Origin: Bacteroidales bacterium
GTDB lineage: Bacteria; Bacteroidota; Bacteroidia; Bacteroidales; UBA10428
DNA length: 7,490 nucleotides
Reading direction: 5' to 3'
Assembly (NCBI GenBank): GCA_016926235.1
Contig: JAFGOZ010000087.1
Span: 1-7,490, forward strand
Positions 4,791 through 7,490 of the stretch are shown here, one piece after another (the first letter of the stretch is position 1; every line of letters begins with the position of its first letter). A program made the position numbers and the translations under genes. The notes under the pieces were generated by a model, which saw only the letters and a program-made list of their open reading frames with translations, had not been told where the DNA came from and ran no database searches.

Positions 4791-5924
4791 CTATTTTTCA
4801 CTTATTCTTCCCATATCCAACCTTTCAGTTACAAAAAGTACCTGATTGTCGCTGCTAATTGCCAAATCAAATACGACTGAAAGTGATAGGGAATTAAACA
4901 CAGCGTCCTCGGTTGGAGAAGATAAGTTATACCAGGCATCACCCGAAAACATGAGGATACCCCCTGAAGTATTGCCACATTTTTCTTCTTTGTAGACAAT
5001 CCAGATTTGATCATCCTTATCCAACTCCAGATCCCTGACACTTACGATACTTTGTTGATTATAAGCCGGATCACAGATTTCCTGGCTTTCCAGCCTGGTT
5101 AGCGGTGGAAACGGGTAAAGCTTCTTATTTGTTCCATTAAGGCGGATGATTCCACTGTATCCCACGACGGCTATCCATAACCTGCCATTTGAATCAAGAC
5201 TAAAATCAGCAACATAACAATCTTCATCAACAGCATCATTCATTCTTTGCCATGCATCATGCTGCCAGATCCATAATTCTCCCGATAATAAGTAATATAA
5301 AACATCGTTTTCCCAACACATTTTTTTATGACTGTCATGATAACCAGGCTGAAAGTCATTGTATTTTTCCGGGAATAATTCCTGGTGTGATTTGATTAGT
5401 GTAAAATCTGCCTCTTCAGGTTTACTGTAAATTCCATCACATTTTGACAACCAAAGGCTTTCATTGGAAGTATTCATGCAGGCCATCAACAGGTCATCAT
5501 CATTTGCATTGCCCGGAAAAATCGATTCAAAACCTGATTCATCATGCATGAGAATTCGCTTGTTGGTGCAAAACACAGGTGTATTCTGTGCCGAAAAAAA
5601 CATATTCTGAAAATACTCGCCGGTTTCCCCATTAAAGTTCAGGTTGATACAATCGCCATCGGTATCAACGGTAAACCCTTTCATGCCAGTTGCTGATTGA
5701 TAGCAAAGGAAAGCCAGGTTATTCTTATCAACCTGAATAAATGGATCATGGTCATTATACTCATACACCACCGGATTCGACCTTTCGAGGGTATAGTAAT
5801 CCGCAAGTTTTAATTCAGGTAAGGTATCATCACTTTTATGTTCACACGCAGTCAAAACTACCAGGAATGTTAGCACTAAGTTGCCAAATCTGGCAGAAAA
5901 GTTTTTCAGAAACTTAAACTTCAT
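4791..5924 (-). CDS. Lipoprotein with beta-propeller-like repeats, function unknown
   Basis: A 377-residue exported lipoprotein. The N terminus has basic residues, a hydrophobic segment (about 15-25) and the lipobox LTAC, with C27 as the acylated cysteine. The residues after it (EHKSDD) resemble the charged export signals that send Bacteroidota lipoproteins to the cell surface, so surface exposure is possible. The mature part shows propeller-type blades: ESLWLSKCDGIY (about 155-166), GELWIWQHDAW (215-225), DSNGRLWIAV (244-253), DKDDQIWIV (302-310) and SSDNQVLFVTE (357-367), resembling the two-component-regulator propeller repeats common in this phylum. Four cysteines between 74 and 163 besides C27 are unassigned. 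No enzyme motif is seen. The gene begins 75 bp after the GH8 gene on the same strand and is likely co-transcribed, which hints at a carbohydrate-related role, but this is inference. Confidence 0.8.
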   Translation of the reverse strand: MKFKFLKNFSARFGNLVLTFLVVLTACEHKSDDTLPELKLADYYTLERSNPVVYEYNDHDPFIQVDKNNLAFLCYQSATGMKGFTVDTDGDCINLNFNGETGEYFQNMFFSAQNTPVFCTNKRILMHDESGFESIFPGNANDDDLLMACMNTSNESLWLSKCDGIYSKPEEADFTLIKSHQELFPEKYNDFQPGYHDSHKKMCWENDVLYYLLSGELWIWQHDAWQRMNDAVDEDCYVADFSLDSNGRLWIAVVGYSGIIRLNGTNKKLYPFPPLTRLESQEICDPAYNQQSIVSVRDLELDKDDQIWIVYKEEKCGNTSGGILMFSGDAWYNLSSPTEDAVFNSLSLSVVFDLAISSDNQVLFVTERLDMGRISEK

Positions 5925-5999
5925 AATTCTTTAAATTTATATACGCACCCTCTTTCTTAAATAACTGACGCGCAAGAATATCAACCAATCAACAAATAA

Positions 6000-7334
6000 T
6001 CAGTTTCGCGGAAGAATAATCCGGTAATTGCCACTCAGGTGCATCAGACTGAACAGGTATAACAAACCGTCATAATAGGGATCGAAGTAACCATCGGCAT
6101 AGGGTTCCAGTTTGGCATTCCACAGGGCATCGACAAAGAGCCAGCTTTTAGCCTGGGTTCCCATGATGGATGCAGCTGCCGAAGTGGACACCAATCCAAG
6201 CGAATGCCGCAGTTTCTGATATCCCCCTGCGGGCATAATCCATTGGGGTAAAGTTCCATCCAAATTGAACTGATCCTCGAATGTATCTATACCCCTGCTG
6301 AAAAGGAAGTTCTGTATGCGTTTTCCGTAATCCTGCTGCCACTCGCAGTCTTTGGCATACCACGAATAATCCATGGCCATGTTCATGGGAACCCGCCACG
6401 AATCATAACGAAAACCTGACCGGAAACGCGAATTTGCAGGCTGATTGCCACTGTATTCACAAATATCCGGGTTCAATCCGGTTATCGGGTGACATACCCT
6501 TTTCAAAAAGGCGCGAGAAGTATCGGCACAATCCCTGTAAAACTGTTCATGTCCGTCTTTGGCAAATTCGGCCCACACTTCAAAAAAGGCCGGCAGGTGG
6601 TACGAGGGATCGGTAAGATTGTACCGCTCAGTTTCAGGCACAAAGCTGATCTGCTTGTGCACCACGTTCAGGATATTGTTGATGCCTTCACTGCCATCCT
6701 TGCTCCACATGGCATCGAGAATTCTTCTGGCTTCACCGTAATAATTAATCCCGGTTTCATTTCCCCACTTGTTCGAGGCAAAAAGCAGTGATGTCACAAA
6801 GTAAAGTTCACCGTCGGATGCCGTTCCTGCCGAATTGTGTTTGCCGGTTTGGGGATTGACCGACCAGGCAAAGTACCCGTCGCGCGGACCTCCCTGGTGC
6901 TGCATGTAATGTTTCGACCAGCGCCAGATGCGGTCAAATACATCTTTTTTATTCAGCTGAACGGCTATCATCAGGCCATAGGATACACCCTCGGTACGCA
7001 CATCCTTGTTTTTAATGTCAGATACATAGCCCATTGAGTCACCTTCTTCAAAATAAACGCGATTGGGACCTTCGAACAGGTCATAATAGGCCTTACCCAG
7101 TTTGGCATCAATATCTTTCTGACTGTATCCGGCTTCAAGGAAGATGTTCCGGTACATGCCGGTTTCCCGTGCACCCTTTTCCCAGGGTTTCATTTTACCG
7201 CGCAGATCTTTCACATCCTCCCCACCGTTATCCTGAGGCAAAGCCGGCAAAGAAAGAATGAATGACAACAGCAAGAATGCGACTGTTTTTTGGCAATATG
7301 GCTTGTATATCATAAGGAAATTTACTCTATTCAT
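6000..7334 (-). CDS. Secreted glycoside hydrolase family 8, Rex-like exo-oligoxylanase or xylanase
   Basis: With the ATG at 7334 the product has 444 residues. A signal peptide covers about residues 1-34 (hydrophobic TVAFLLLSFILSLPALPQ), so it acts in the periplasm or outside. The GH8 (alpha/alpha)6-barrel motifs are clear: TEGVSYGLMIAVQ gives the general acid E115; GYFAWSVNP follows near 154-162; ASDGELYF gives D174; and FRYDSWRVPMNMAMDYSW gives D311 as probable base. The spacing matches reducing-end xylose-releasing exo-oligoxylanases, which trim xylo-oligosaccharides from the reducing end. The loop that reads Leu-His-Pro in those enzymes appears here as RHS (around H377), so exact specificity is uncertain. 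The frame extends to a GTG at 7361, adding nine residues with no benefit to the signal peptide; an ATG at 7313 also gives a good one. Followed by the lipoprotein gene after 75 bp. No SusC/SusD genes are in view. Confidence 0.9.
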   Translation of the reverse strand: MNRVNFLMIYKPYCQKTVAFLLLSFILSLPALPQDNGGEDVKDLRGKMKPWEKGARETGMYRNIFLEAGYSQKDIDAKLGKAYYDLFEGPNRVYFEEGDSMGYVSDIKNKDVRTEGVSYGLMIAVQLNKKDVFDRIWRWSKHYMQHQGGPRDGYFAWSVNPQTGKHNSAGTASDGELYFVTSLLFASNKWGNETGINYYGEARRILDAMWSKDGSEGINNILNVVHKQISFVPETERYNLTDPSYHLPAFFEVWAEFAKDGHEQFYRDCADTSRAFLKRVCHPITGLNPDICEYSGNQPANSRFRSGFRYDSWRVPMNMAMDYSWYAKDCEWQQDYGKRIQNFLFSRGIDTFEDQFNLDGTLPQWIMPAGGYQKLRHSLGLVSTSAAASIMGTQAKSWLFVDALWNAKLEPYADGYFDPYYDGLLYLFSLMHLSGNYRIILPRN

Positions 7335-7385
7335 ACAGGTGTCTTTTAATTTACAAATCACTATTGTCCGATCAATTTCTATTCC

Positions 7386-7490
7386 GTCCCATCCGGGACT
7401 TTATATTATTACTTAATCTTCTTTCTACCAATATATTGTCCCTACGGGACGGTTCCGTTAGAGCCTGTCCCGCTTCGGCGGGAAACCAAA
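7386..7490. repeat. Cluster of GTCCC/GGGAC palindromes
   Basis: Three hairpins share a GTCCC/GGGA core. GTCCC-ATCC-GGGAC lies at 7386-7399. GTCCC-TAC-GGGAC lies at 7438-7450, preceded by ACCAATATATT. TCCCGC-TTCG-GCGGGA with a stable TTCG loop lies at 7468-7483. A short ACGG-TT-CCGT stem lies between the last two (7449-7458). I recall similar palindromes (ACCAATATNTTGTCCCTACGG type) as abundant dispersed intergenic repeats in Bacteroidota, which fits a REP-like element. None has a T-tract. The element reaches the window edge and may continue beyond it. Confidence 0.6.

Noticed and set aside
6044..7261. Several open frames on both strands inside the GH8 gene
   Set aside because: They are shadows of the GC-richer GH8 coding sequence, with no family resemblance and no signals of their own.
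7335..7361. GTG start of the GH8 gene at 7361
   Set aside because: It adds nine residues (with two cysteines) ahead of the signal peptide and has no supporting ribosome binding site; the ATG at 7334 after an A-rich leader is more natural.

Overview
The window looks like a piece of a Bacteroidota chromosome, most plausibly a Bacteroidales/Marinilabiliales-type organism. The signs are promoter elements matching the Bacteroidota -7 consensus (TAnnTTTG), no clear Shine-Dalgarno sites before the genes, a GH8 xylan-type hydrolase, a lipobox protein with propeller-like repeats, and GTCCC...GGGAC palindromes at the right edge of a kind I recall as dispersed in such genomes. All five convincing genes are on the minus strand, so transcription runs right to left.

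Right part (about 7490-4791): a palindrome cluster at the window edge, then a secreted GH8 glycoside hydrolase closely resembling reducing-end xylose-releasing exo-oligoxylanases (Rex), then, 75 bp downstream, a lipoprotein of unknown function with beta-propeller-like 'GxLWI' repeats. These two genes probably share a transcript. They are visibly more GC-rich than what follows.

Middle part (4790-365): an AT-rich defence-type cassette. A 347-bp gap holds a perfect palindrome with two 26-nt arms and a 3-nt centre (4513-4567). Beside it is a smaller inverted repeat (4476-4503) placed just upstream of a TATATTTG promoter box, as expected for an operator. Then come a DUF6088/AbiEi-like antitoxin and an AbiEii-family nucleotidyltransferase toxin with an ATGA overlap (type IV toxin-antitoxin). 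After 78 bp follows a TIR-TPR protein: an N-terminal TIR domain with the catalytic-type glutamate, a helical linker with no visible NTPase, and a C-terminal array of about 14-15 TPR units. The TIR-TPR gene has its own TAAATTTG promoter box, and this box argues against the longest (TTG) start.

Left part (364-1): no intact gene. It holds a strong hairpin-plus-T-tract terminator that could work in both directions (91-121), a GC-rich segment with an open minus frame ending at that terminator (possible 3' gene remnant), and a possible plus-strand promoter.

Best candidates for something new: the TIR-TPR protein as a one-gene sensor/effector lacking a STAND ATPase, possibly functionally linked to the type IV toxin-antitoxin pair, and the 26-bp-arm palindrome that borders the cassette.
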